16,505 bases of DNA from Candidatus Stahliibacteriota bacterium CG08_land_8_20_14_0_20_40_26 (GCA_002774315.1 PEYP01000042.1:5210-21714), one strand, 5' to 3'; positions 1 to 4,931 are shown, counted from the stretch's first letter. The notes: a model not told the origin generated them from the sequence alone. Numbers and translations: made by a program.

Positions 1-629
1 GTGACCTGAATACCGCCAGATATTTTGATAGCTGATAACCGCTCTTCACTTCTGTTGAACAAATTGACACGGCAACCAACAAGTGTGAGATGTCCTGCCA
101 TTGCTAACCCACCGTTTCCTGCACCAGCTACACATATTGAAGGCATACCCTCGGGAGCCTCTATTTCACCCAAATTCCCTTCCTGCCGTTTTAAAAAAGA
201 TAAAAGATCCCCTGGAGATTCAACACTCTGTAGAGTTTCCAGAAAACCGGGCATATTGAAAAGATGGGTTAACCTGCCAAGGATTTTTAGTTGAAGACCC
301 TGCCCATTTATTCTTCCGAGCACAAGATACACCAAATTAACGGGCTTGCCGTCGATAGCATGAAAATCAATGCCCGTTCGGCTTTTTCCGAAGGCGATCA
401 TTGGTTGATGAACAGCAGTAGTGCAGGCATGAGGGATAGCCACCCCCTGTCCTATACCAGTGCTACCCTTTCTTTCCCTTGCAAGCAATTCTTGTAAGGT
501 TAACTCTGGCTGGGTTAATCTACCTGCATTTTTAAGAGCCTCTATCAACTCTGCAAGCGCTTCTTGCTTAGTTCGCCCGCTAAGTTCCGTCAGGATTGCC
601 TTCTGGACGATGATTTCATGAAGTCGCAA
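1..629 (-). CDS. PTS EIIA domain fused to opine-dehydrogenase-like NAD(P)-binding domain (partial)
   Basis: The frame is open from a TTG at 629-627 to the window edge, 209 residues, with the C-terminus missing. TTG is chosen because an in-frame TGA lies two codons upstream (635-633) and a near-perfect Shine-Dalgarno, AGGAGGTGAT (644-635), sits about 9 nt before it. The ATG at 636 hits a stop after six codons. Residues 1 to about 150 look like a type-2 (fructose/Ntr) PTS EIIA domain: GQGVAIPHA places the phospho-acceptor at His67, and AIDGKPVNLVYLVLG matches the following strand. Residues 163-209 begin a Rossmann fold, with GAGNGG at 169-174, a basic FNRSEER segment and then GGI. This resembles octopine/nopaline (opine) dehydrogenases. 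EIIA domains accept phosphate from HPr-type carriers; opine dehydrogenases reductively condense amino acids with 2-oxo acids. Phosphorylation control of the dehydrogenase is inference. The Rossmann assignment rests on about 47 residues; a related NAD-dependent dehydrogenase is possible. Confidence 0.82.
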   Translation of the reverse strand, partial: MRLHEIIVQKAILTELSGRTKQEALAELIEALKNAGRLTQPELTLQELLARERKGSTGIGQGVAIPHACTTAVHQPMIAFGKSRTGIDFHAIDGKPVNLVYLVLGRINGQGLQLKILGRLTHLFNMPGFLETLQSVESPGDLLSFLKRQEGNLGEIEAPEGMPSICVAGAGNGGLAMAGHLTLVGCRVNLFNRSEERLSAIKISGGIQV

Positions 630-741
630 AGGTCATCACCTCCTATTTCTGTCGATGGCGGCTAACGGTTCCAGAGTTTGTGAAGTGCCCGCAGGGCATT
701 TTGGCGAAAGCAAGGATAATTGGGGGCGGGTCTTTAATTTA

Positions 742-813
742 AAATTTCAGCTTCTTGCTGCCAACTATTCCCTTTTTGATTTTACCACCAATTTCATAAA
801 AAGTCATGAAAAG
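742..813 (-). repeat. Diverged direct repeat, copy A (promoter module)
   Basis: About three quarters of the bases match 1867-1937 in the same orientation, over about 72 nt with one single-base gap. The match covers a shared AAATTTCAGCTT start, a CTGCCAA block, the -10 region (ATTTTACCA on the plus strand) and the -35 region. The two copies bracket the MNT/HEPN/restriction-remnant cassette. Confidence 0.65.
779..807 (-). promoter_or_regulatory. Degenerate sigma-70 promoter for the EIIA fusion gene
   Basis: On the minus strand a -10 box TAAAAT (784-779) is preceded by a 17-nt spacer and a weak -35 ATGACT (807-802; 4 of 6 consensus bases). It aligns base for base with the much better promoter at 1903-1931 inside the same duplicated sequence, which supports it as a decayed or tuned version of that promoter. 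Confidence 0.45.
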
Positions 814-833
814 AAATAATATTGGATTTTATC

Positions 834-1079
834 TCATCCTTCTCTTAATGCAGAATGAGAAAAAAATGGCTCTTGCAAATCATTAGATACAGGTGATCCA
901 TTTCTTTTTTGAACTTCTTGCAAATTTTCAAGGATTTTCTCTTTGGATAAGTCCAATATATTAGGAACACCCTGAGATATAATTTTTTTAATTTGGTTTG
1001 TCTGCCCCTTAAATAAATCAACAATAAAATTTATTACTTCAATCTGAAAATCTAATTTTGAATCAAACTTTAGCTCCAT
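834..1079 (-). pseudogene. Remnant N-terminus of a type III restriction endonuclease/helicase (Res)
   Basis: The 81-residue frame begins MELKFDSKLDFQIEVINFIV and continues VDLFKGQ, then LSKEKILENLQEVQKRNG. This is how large DEAD/DEAH-box type III Res proteins begin in my memory (K-F-D-x-x-L-x-Q-x-x-A-I-x-x-V-V-D-L-F-x-G-Q). Those proteins are normally near 900 residues or more; here a TGA ends the frame after SALREG. Intact relatives carry a Walker A block (GTGKT) and then a PSVAIREG-like segment. The SALREG ending just after FFS therefore looks like an internal deletion that removed Walker A, followed by loss of the rest. The ATG overlaps the HEPN stop by 10 nt, so it was probably translationally coupled; the local Shine-Dalgarno is weak. 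It could still be expressed as a small protein, but a helicase or nuclease function is not possible. Confidence 0.65.
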
Positions 1080-1468
1080 TCTCTTATCTCTAATTTTGTA
1101 AGGACTAAGCCTCTAACTCGTTTTGTTAAATCGTAATAAAATTTCACTTCTTCCATATCAGGAATATAAAAATCATCTGGATAACGAATATCTACTCCAA
1201 AACTGGATAATTCTCTTACTTCAATATTGACAAAATCTTTGTCAATTAACGCACACTGATCTAATAAATGCTCTATATCATGGGTCCTCTCGACTTCTGC
1301 CTTATGATATATTAAGAATGCCTTTAAATATTTTTCCACTGCCTGTTGACAGTGAAAACAAATTGCGTCTTTAACTATTTCCTTTTCTGGTAAATCCAAT
1401 TCATGTTCTACTATTTTTAAATCATCATTTGCTTTAGTAAGCCACTGTTTAATATACTCATCTATCAT
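1070..1468 (-). CDS. HEPN domain protein (COG2250 type)
   Basis: A 132-residue all-helical protein. Recognisable HEPN features are the N-terminal A-x-D-D-L helix (residues 13-17), the central CFHCQQAVEKYLKAFL helix (37-52), the THDIEHLL segment (62-69) and the VDIRYPDDF turn (92-100). HEPN proteins paired with minimal nucleotidyltransferases act as toxin/antitoxin or RNA-targeting modules. The canonical HepT RX4HXY signature is not present; the only R-to-H spacing is R61-X5-H67, which overlaps the family's ordinary H-x-L segment, so RNase activity is uncertain. The ATG overlaps the upstream MNT stop in an ATGA arrangement, with AAGGAG 7 nt before it, so the two are a tightly coupled pair. Confidence 0.88.
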   Translation of the reverse strand: MIDEYIKQWLTKANDDLKIVEHELDLPEKEIVKDAICFHCQQAVEKYLKAFLIYHKAEVERTHDIEHLLDQCALIDKDFVNIEVRELSSFGVDIRYPDDFYIPDMEEVKFYYDLTKRVRGLVLTKLEIREWS

Positions 1469-1773
1469 AAACTAACTCCTTCTAATACGGCTTCTCTTGT
1501 CACACTTCCTATTTTATCCTGATAATAAATTATATCTTCTTCCGTCTTAACAATCACATCAATGGGTATTTCAGCCAGTTGTCTTCTTATAACACTTGCA
1601 TATTGGCGCTTTTCTTTAATTGTCAAGTTTTGTTTAACTATTACCAAAATGTCATAGTCACTCTGACGGTCATATTTTTCTTTGCTTCTGGAACCAAATA
1701 ATATTACCCGACTATCAGGAAAAATATTTTTTATCACTTCTTTTATTTTCGTCAAGTTTTCGTCTTTTATCAT
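1465..1773 (-). CDS. Minimal nucleotidyltransferase (MNT), partner of the HEPN protein
   Basis: A 102-residue protein of the pol-beta superfamily minimal nucleotidyltransferase type. GSRS at 27-30 followed by SDYDILV at 38-44 gives an exact G-S-X10-D-X-D signature (S28, D39, D41). The third metal-binding Asp is D72 in PIDVIV. In characterised MNT/HEPN pairs the MNT protein adds AMP to the HEPN toxin and silences it. Here the target is presumably the HEPN protein encoded immediately downstream with a 4-nt overlap, though the usual target tyrosine motif of HepT is not evident. GGAGG lies 4 nt before the ATG. The promoter at 1903-1931 is about 130 nt upstream, so this is the first gene of the cassette. 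Confidence 0.9.
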   Translation of the reverse strand: MIKDENLTKIKEVIKNIFPDSRVILFGSRSKEKYDRQSDYDILVIVKQNLTIKEKRQYASVIRRQLAEIPIDVIVKTEEDIIYYQDKIGSVTREAVLEGVSL

Positions 1774-1866
1774 AATCCCTCCAAGTTGTTTAAATTACTT
1801 TTAATCTGACAAAAGCACTAAGGTTTATCTTGTCATTATCAGTCAATACACACACAATGGGGTCAT

Positions 1867-1937
1867 AAATTTCAGCTTTTCACTGCCAATTACCCTCTTT
1901 CTATTTTACCATCAATTTTGCAAAATGTCAAGAAAAA
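1867..1937 (-). repeat. Diverged direct repeat, copy B (promoter module)
   Basis: This is the second copy of the sequence at 742-813, in the same orientation and upstream of the MNT gene. It keeps a near-consensus promoter, whereas copy A has a degenerate -35. The two copies lie about 1.1 kb apart and bracket the MNT/HEPN/Res-remnant genes. Confidence 0.65.
1903..1931 (-). promoter_or_regulatory. Sigma-70 promoter of the MNT-HEPN cassette
   Basis: On the minus strand a perfect -35 TTGACA (1931-1926), a 17-nt spacer and a -10 TAAAAT (1908-1903). The spacer contains a 12-bp perfect palindrome, ATTTTGCAAAAT (1915-1926), touching the -35 box, a possible operator. The expected start point is roughly 120 nt upstream of the MNT ATG. 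Confidence 0.75.
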
Positions 1938-2003
1938 AGTATCTGGCCACAGTGACCACCCATGTGGGGACAGAGCTCGTCCCTGTCCGAGATGGCGCAA
2001 TTT

Positions 2004-2069
2004 ACCACAAAGTTCACAAAGGACACAAAGTTTAAAAAATAAATAGCTTCTCTTTGTGTGCTTTGTGGT
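2004..2069. repeat. Inverted repeat built of ACCACAAAG / ACACAAAG blocks
   Basis: ACCACAAAG (2004-2012) pairs with CTTTGTGGT (2061-2069), and ACACAAAG (2023-2030) pairs with CTTTGTGT (2052-2059). A CACAAAGG block lies between the two left-arm blocks. It looks like a dispersed intergenic element rather than a terminator: there is no T-run after the right arm on either strand. Confidence 0.6.
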
Positions 2070-2105
2070 TTAAATAAAAAGAAATTCGTGCAATTTGTTA
2101 ACCTG

Positions 2106-2135
2106 CCCTGTTAGATATGGAGTTATCTAACAGGG
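2106..2135. repeat. Perfect 12-bp hairpin
   Basis: CCCTGTTAGATA (2106-2117) and TATCTAACAGGG (2124-2135) are exact reverse complements around the 6-nt loop TGGAGT. No run of T follows, so it is more likely a palindromic element than an intrinsic terminator. Confidence 0.7.
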
Positions 2136-2143
2136 TAAATGAT

Positions 2144-2170
2144 ACCCGCCCCTATGCATAGGTGCGGGGT
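2144..2170. repeat. Imperfect palindrome with GGGGTGAATGT flank
   Basis: ACCCGC and GCGGGgT arms enclose a perfect 12-bp palindrome, CCTATGCATAGG (2151-2162). The right flank GGGGTGAATGT is shared with the hairpin at 14319-14337, so the two look like members of one dispersed family. Confidence 0.55.
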
Positions 2171-2337
2171 GAATGTTTTATACTTTCTATGCAATCAAGA
2201 AAAAAATTTTAGTGAATGGTGAATAGGAAATAGGAAGATAAATGGGGTTAGTAGAGTTCCGCTACTACATTTCATTCCAAACGGTGTCGCTCCGTTGGTA
2301 AAGCTGAAGTCTTGCGCTACATTTGCCCCGCTATTTT

Positions 2338-2355
2338 GCATTACCAAGGTAATGC
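2338..2355. repeat. Hairpin element E, copy 1
   Basis: GCATTACC-AA-GGTAATGC is a perfect 8-bp stem with a 2-nt AA gap, followed by ACTCCA. The same design recurs at 4857-4874 and 14462-14479 with compensatory changes in the stem. Confidence 0.7.
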
Positions 2356-2424
2356 ACTCCATACCCATTTCTCAACCTGCATATCCCGCAAGAGACACAC
2401 GGGGCAGATTTAAACACACTTTTT

Positions 2425-2462
2425 ACCTATCGCCTGCCTGCCATCAGACAGGGTAGACAGGC
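2425..2462. repeat. Dispersed element D (CCTGCCTGCC), long form
   Basis: An ACCTATCGCCTGCCTGCC block is followed by ATCAGACAGGGTAGACAGG. It matches the reverse complement of the 40-bp element at 14511-14550 over nearly its whole length, so it is a full-length copy of that repeat. The arms (GCCTG...CAGGC) can fold imperfectly. Confidence 0.65.
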
Positions 2463-2474
2463 TAAACTTTGAAT

Positions 2475-2512
2475 AAAAAAATCCCTCGGAATGCAGTCTG
2501 CATCCGAGGGAT
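2475..2512 (-). terminator. Intrinsic terminator of the fabG-tRNA-His unit
   Basis: ATCCCTCGGAATGCA (2481-2495) pairs with TGCATCCGAGGGAT (2499-2512) in a 14-bp stem with one bulged A and a 3-nt loop. Read on the minus strand the hairpin is followed at once by seven T (2481-2475), the classic Rho-independent layout. It stops transcripts coming from fabG and tRNA-His and isolates them from the MNT/HEPN cassette. Confidence 0.88.
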
Positions 2513-2514
2513 AC

Positions 2515-2598
2515 TTAGTTGCTATAATTAATTATGTTTGGGTATCTACTTCTCTCAAAATCTGGAAACCACCATAAGACAGAGAAAGAAGAAAACAT
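2515..2598 (-). CDS. Possible 27-residue small protein just before the terminator
   Basis: An ATG at 2598-2596 has AAAGGAG 7 nt upstream (2612-2606) and opens a 27-codon frame ending in TAA (2517-2515), which is directly adjacent to the terminator hairpin. The peptide begins MFSSFSVLWWFPDFERS and ends NYSN; it is aromatic-rich, with two adjacent Trp, and matches no family I know. A weak promoter may lie just upstream (TTGTTT, 16-nt spacer, TATGAT). The strong ribosome site and the neat fit against the terminator favour translation. The length and the lack of homology keep it tentative; it could be a leader peptide or chance. Confidence 0.35.
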   Translation of the reverse strand: MFSSFSVLWWFPDFERSRYPNIINYSN

Positions 2599-2822
2599 AC
2601 TTTTACTCCTTTATGGTGAAATCATATTACATAATCAAAAAAAAACAAGGAAAAAGAGAAATTCAACAGGGATTGCCTGCCTGACGGTAGGCAGGAAAGA
2701 GAACTTATCCATGCGGATCCGTAGGGAAGAGATAAAAAAGAAATGAAAAAGAAAAATCTCTTAAGATCCCCGTTAATATATAGTTTCCTATACGATCGAG
2801 AAGAAATTTGTACGGGAGCAAA
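2599..2822. other. Spacer between tRNA-His and the small frame, with element D copy
   Basis: Apart from the ribosome site and possible promoter of the small frame, this spacer holds one CCTGCCT-GACGGT-AGGCAGG palindrome at 2676-2695 (element D, short form). I see no other gene. Confidence 0.5.
2676..2695. repeat. Dispersed element D, short form
   Basis: CCTGCCT (2676-2682) and AGGCAGG (2689-2695) form a 7-bp stem around GACGGT. It is the same core as at 4045-4063, 4100-4119 and 14522-14541. Confidence 0.7.
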
Positions 2823-2895
2823 TACCGGCGACGGGACTCGAACCCATGACACCCTGATCCACAGTCAGGTGCTCTACCATCTGAGCTACGCCGGC
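2823..2895 (-). tRNA. tRNA-His (anticodon GTG)
   Basis: All arms fold: acceptor GCCGGCG/CGCCGGT, D stem GCTC/GAGC, anticodon stem CCTGA/TCAGG with loop CTGTGGA, variable GTGTC, and T stem ATGGG/CCCGT with loop TTCGAGT. The anticodon is GTG. CCA is not encoded; TTT follows the discriminator. Unusually for tRNA-His, the encoded base at -1 is A and the discriminator is A73, with a G1.U72 wobble, so the G-1:C73 identity pair is absent. The first tRNA base (2895) is the last base of the fabG TAG stop codon, so both must come from one transcript unless an internal promoter lies within fabG. G34 would be a target for queuosine modification. Confidence 0.95.
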
Positions 2896-3611
2896 TACAT
2901 TACCATTCCACCATCTAATGTTATAACCTGCCCGGTTATATATGAAGCAGAATCAGAAACAAGAAAGAGGACAAGATTGGCAACATCATCCGGACTACCA
3001 AACCTTGCCATAGGGATTGATTTTAGGTATGCTGCCTTTATATCATCTGGAAGTTTCTCTGTCATTTCGGTCTCTATAAATCCGGGCGCAATCGCATTCA
3101 CAGTAATTCCCCGTGTGGCAACCTCTTTGGCAACAGATTTCGTAAACCCTATAATCCCAGCTTTTGACGCCGCATAGTTTGCCTGACCTTTATTACCGAT
3201 GATTCCGATAACAGAGGAAATATTCACTATTCTTCCCCATCTATTTTTGATCATAGATGGAAGTACTGCACGAGTAGTATTGAATGTCCCTTTAAGATTG
3301 ACCCTTATCACGGAATCAAACTCCTCCTCGCTCATTCTTAAAAGTAAATTATCTCTTGTTATACCAGCATTATTGATCAATATATCAATTCTGCCTACAT
3401 CGTCCAATACTGTCTTTACATTTCTGTTCACATCTTTATAATCTGACACATCGACTCTCATGAATTCTACGCCGAGTTCATCTGCTGTTTTCTCTCCCCC
3501 TTCACTCACATCCCATATAAATACTCTATTTCCTTCCTTTTTCAATGAAGTCGCTATTGTCTTTCCTATTCCCCTTGCCCCACCTGTTACAATACTTATC
3601 TTCTTCGCCAT
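2895..3611 (-). CDS. fabG: 3-oxoacyl-[acyl-carrier-protein] reductase (SDR family)
   Basis: 238 residues, the usual FabG length. It reduces 3-oxoacyl-ACP to 3-hydroxyacyl-ACP in fatty-acid elongation in the cytosol. Visible motifs are TGGARGIG (9-16) for cofactor binding, NNAG (80-83), and the tetrad N105, S133, Y146 and K150 (YAASK). IAPGFIETEMT lies near 179 and a GQVITLDGGM ending is typical of FabG. Asp34 at the end of the second strand usually favours NADH over NADPH in classical SDRs, which would be unusual for FabG. GAGGGGG lies 4 nt before the ATG. The TAG stop shares its last base with the downstream tRNA-His. No other fatty-acid genes are adjacent, so a related SDR substrate cannot be excluded. 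Confidence 0.88.
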   Translation of the reverse strand: MAKKISIVTGGARGIGKTIATSLKKEGNRVFIWDVSEGGEKTADELGVEFMRVDVSDYKDVNRNVKTVLDDVGRIDILINNAGITRDNLLLRMSEEEFDSVIRVNLKGTFNTTRAVLPSMIKNRWGRIVNISSVIGIIGNKGQANYAASKAGIIGFTKSVAKEVATRGITVNAIAPGFIETEMTEKLPDDIKAAYLKSIPMARFGSPDDVANLVLFLVSDSASYITGQVITLDGGMVM

Positions 3612-3889
3612 ATATCCCCCTCATTCAGCACTATTTAGTTCCCCATGAAAAATGCGGGCAAAATGACTAAATCCTAATGACGAATTTCTAATAAAATCCA
3701 AATTCCCAAATGTCAAAACAAGATTAGTTGGTAAGTTGGTTAGTAAAAATCCACCTAACTATTAAACTAACAAACTAATAAAGCCTTACTGGTATTGCTT
3801 TTGGTCATTTGACATTGGACATTTTATTTGACATTGGAAATTAGAAATTTGACATTACGGATGAATTTTTCACCTGCCACTATTTAACT
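3612..3889. other. Long leader of the fabG transcript with quasi-repeats
   Basis: No gene is seen. The stretch would be an approximately 275-nt 5' leader if the promoter at 3896-3924 is used. It is made of low-complexity variations on (A)TGTCAAAT / TTTGACATT (mainly 3710-3860) and TTAGTTGGTTAGT-like runs, similar to a short stretch near 14215-14240. I recognise no riboswitch. Confidence 0.5.
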
Positions 3890-3895
3890 GTGTAT

Positions 3896-3924
3896 ATTAT
3901 ACTACATTTTTTAAAAAATGTCAA
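3896..3924 (-). promoter_or_regulatory. Perfect-consensus sigma-70 promoter upstream of fabG
   Basis: TTGACA (3924-3919), a 17-nt spacer and TATAAT (3901-3896) match consensus at all 12 box positions. The last three bases of the -35 box and most of the spacer form an 18-bp perfect palindrome, ACATTTTTTAAAAAATGT (3904-3921), which could be an operator or simply a bent A-tract. The next gene is fabG, about 285 nt downstream. Confidence 0.85.
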
Positions 3925-3979
3925 ATAAAATATGAAAAACATTAACTGCAGAGCATATAGACCCGCCAAAGGCAGGTCA

Positions 3980-4021
3980 GCCTTTGGAATTAAGGCGTAA
4001 GCCTTTGGAATTAAGGCGTAA
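3980..4021. repeat. Two exact tandem copies of a 21-bp unit
   Basis: The unit starting GCCTTTGGAATTAAGG and ending CGTAA occurs at 3980-4000 and 4001-4021 without mismatch. The second copy supplies the stop codon and last residues of the lipM reading frame. The unit itself contains AAGGC/GCCTT dyads. Confidence 0.85.
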
Positions 4022-4784
4022 ACCTTTTATATAAAATCCTTACGCCTGCCTGCGGTAGGCAGGGATTAACTCCACGGATTAACTCCAATCTACCTGTCGC
4101 CTGCCTGCCGGTAGGCAGGTTTGATTTTTGATTTTTAACATTATCTATCCTGAACATAGGGGTATAGAGACGGGCAAGAGCACTCTCTTGCTCTGTCAAA
4201 GTATCTATTGTATATTCTATACCCTTATTATGAAGAACCGACTTATATTTTTCTATTATTTTCTCTTTTGCAACATCAAAAGAGATGCTCCCCTGAAGAA
4301 GAATAAACTCTCTCTCCCTCTTTTGGGCACTACCTATAATTTTTTTGCCGTTACTTACAATTTCATATTTGCTCTTTGATTGAAAGCATAAAGGCGACCT
4401 TCCACCACCCGACCTTGCCTTGACTATCTCTGCATCTATTCCAAGCAGTCTTACTGCCTCTACAAGTAAACTGGATGACTTCATATAAGTTTTAAATACA
4501 TCCCCTCCAAATACGGGGTTATCTTTTTTACATATTATACTGTACGAAAGGTCATCCTTATGCACAACAGCCCTCCCTCCAGTTGGTCTTTTCACGAGAT
4601 AGTATCCCATATTATACACAGTATCCGGAGATTGGAGTCTACCAATACTCACACAGGGAGGAATAAACCAGAAAAAGCGAATGGTTGGAGGAAGACCACC
4701 TGCCCTGAACTTTTCAAAAATGGCATAATCCACCGCCATATTAAATGCACCTTCCTCTGCACCTGTAATTATAAATCGAAACAT
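4011..4784 (-). CDS. lipM: LipM-type octanoyltransferase (lipoate/biotin ligase fold)
   Basis: 257 residues of the BPL/LplA/LipB family. Visible features are NMAVDYA (15-21), the W-x-x-P-x-x-S-x-G-R-x-Q motif (39-51), RPTGGRAV (66-73) with H75 after it, Cys133 in PLCF, and K148 with GSAQ at 151-154. A Cys in the C-F-x-x-x-S-x-Y-E context is the acyl-thioester nucleophile of LipM octanoyltransferases, which move octanoyl from ACP to GcvH; LplA ligases lack it. A distant lipoate ligase remains possible. The last approximately 37 residues (from 221) are not family-like: they contain LPTGRQA (223-229) and LPQAG (243-247), which are translations of element D, and the frame ends inside a 21-bp tandem repeat. 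No Shine-Dalgarno precedes the ATG; a GTTATTAGGTCATT-type repeat abuts it. Confidence 0.78.
   Translation of the reverse strand: MFRFIITGAEEGAFNMAVDYAIFEKFRAGGLPPTIRFFWFIPPCVSIGRLQSPDTVYNMGYYLVKRPTGGRAVVHKDDLSYSIICKKDNPVFGGDVFKTYMKSSSLLVEAVRLLGIDAEIVKARSGGGRSPLCFQSKSKYEIVSNGKKIIGSAQKREREFILLQGSISFDVAKEKIIEKYKSVLHNKGIEYTIDTLTEQESALARLYTPMFRIDNVKNQKSNLPTGRQATGRLELIRGVNPCLPQAGVRILYKRFTP
4045..4063. repeat. Element D inside the lipM reading frame, copy 1
   Basis: CCTGCCT (4045-4051), loop GCGGT, AGGCAGG (4057-4063). On the minus strand it is translated as part of CLPQAG near the LipM C-terminus. Confidence 0.75.
4100..4119. repeat. Element D inside the lipM reading frame, copy 2
   Basis: CCTGCCT (4100-4106), loop GCCGGT, AGGCAGG (4113-4119), preceded by CTACCTGTCG exactly as in the element at 14511-14550 read on the other strand. 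It is translated on the minus strand as NLPTGRQATGR. Confidence 0.8.
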
Positions 4785-4856
4785 ATTAGCGTCATTGCGT
4801 TATTAGGTCATTTTTGCCTTTAGCCTTCATTATCCCCGGTATCTCAACGGTGTTTT

Positions 4857-4931
4857 GCATTAGCAAGCTAATGCATTCCACTACTTCATCAATCCATTAC
4901 CCCTTCTCGCGACCAGGAGGTCGCTCCTACC
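4857..4931. repeat. Composite of hairpin elements E (copy 2) and F (intact)
   Basis: E is GCATTAGC-AA-GCTAATGC (4857-4874) followed by ATTCCA. F is GCGACC-AGGA-GGTCGC (4909-4924), with TCTC before and TCCTACC after. The same E-then-F order is found at 14462-14566, where F carries an insertion. It sits between the EIIA gene and lipM, so it would be transcribed. Confidence 0.75.

Larger units (their letters stand above)
630..833. other. Leader/intergenic region upstream of the EIIA fusion gene
   Basis: No gene is seen here. The stretch holds the Shine-Dalgarno of the downstream fusion gene (644-635), a short hairpin with TGCCC/GGGCA arms (686-690 / 694-698) and, at 742-813, one copy of a promoter-bearing sequence repeated at 1867-1937. 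Transcription from that promoter would give a leader of roughly 140 nt before the TTG start. Confidence 0.5.
1774..2474. other. Gene-free intergenic region rich in palindromes
   Basis: About 700 nt separate the MNT gene from the terminator at 2475-2512, and I see no credible gene on either strand. From left to right it contains the cassette promoter, a GGACAG/CTGTCC palindromic stretch near 1957-1979, a long inverted repeat (2004-2069), a 12-bp perfect hairpin (2106-2135), an imperfect palindrome (2144-2170), a GCATTACC hairpin (2338-2355) and a CCTGCCTGCC element (2425-2462). Confidence 0.7.

Noticed and set aside
25..497. Two plus-strand frames at the left edge
   Set aside because: They are antisense to the EIIA/Rossmann fusion, which has clear motifs, a start and a ribosome site.
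655..700. Possible integron attC-like site (GTTAGCC on the minus strand near 662-668)
   Set aside because: Only one core-like half is present, it deviates from GTTRRRY, and no matching RYYYAAC partner or integrase is seen.
1070..1468. Assignment of the HEPN gene as classical HepT
   Set aside because: The RX4HXY signature of HepT is absent; the sequence fits the broader COG2250 HEPN group better.
2004..2170. Cluster of hairpins considered as a CRISPR array or terminators
   Set aside because: The repeats differ from one another, spacing is irregular, there are no cas genes and no T-runs after the stems.
2622..2852. Minus-strand 76-residue frame between tRNA-His and the terminator
   Set aside because: It overlaps the tRNA, includes a translated element D (LPSGRQ) and low-complexity Phe/Ser runs, and has no ribosome site.
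2743..3177. Plus-strand frame containing a GDGTRTHDTLIHSQ-like peptide
   Set aside because: It reads antisense through the tRNA-His gene and fabG. This type of peptide is a known spurious translation of tRNA complements.
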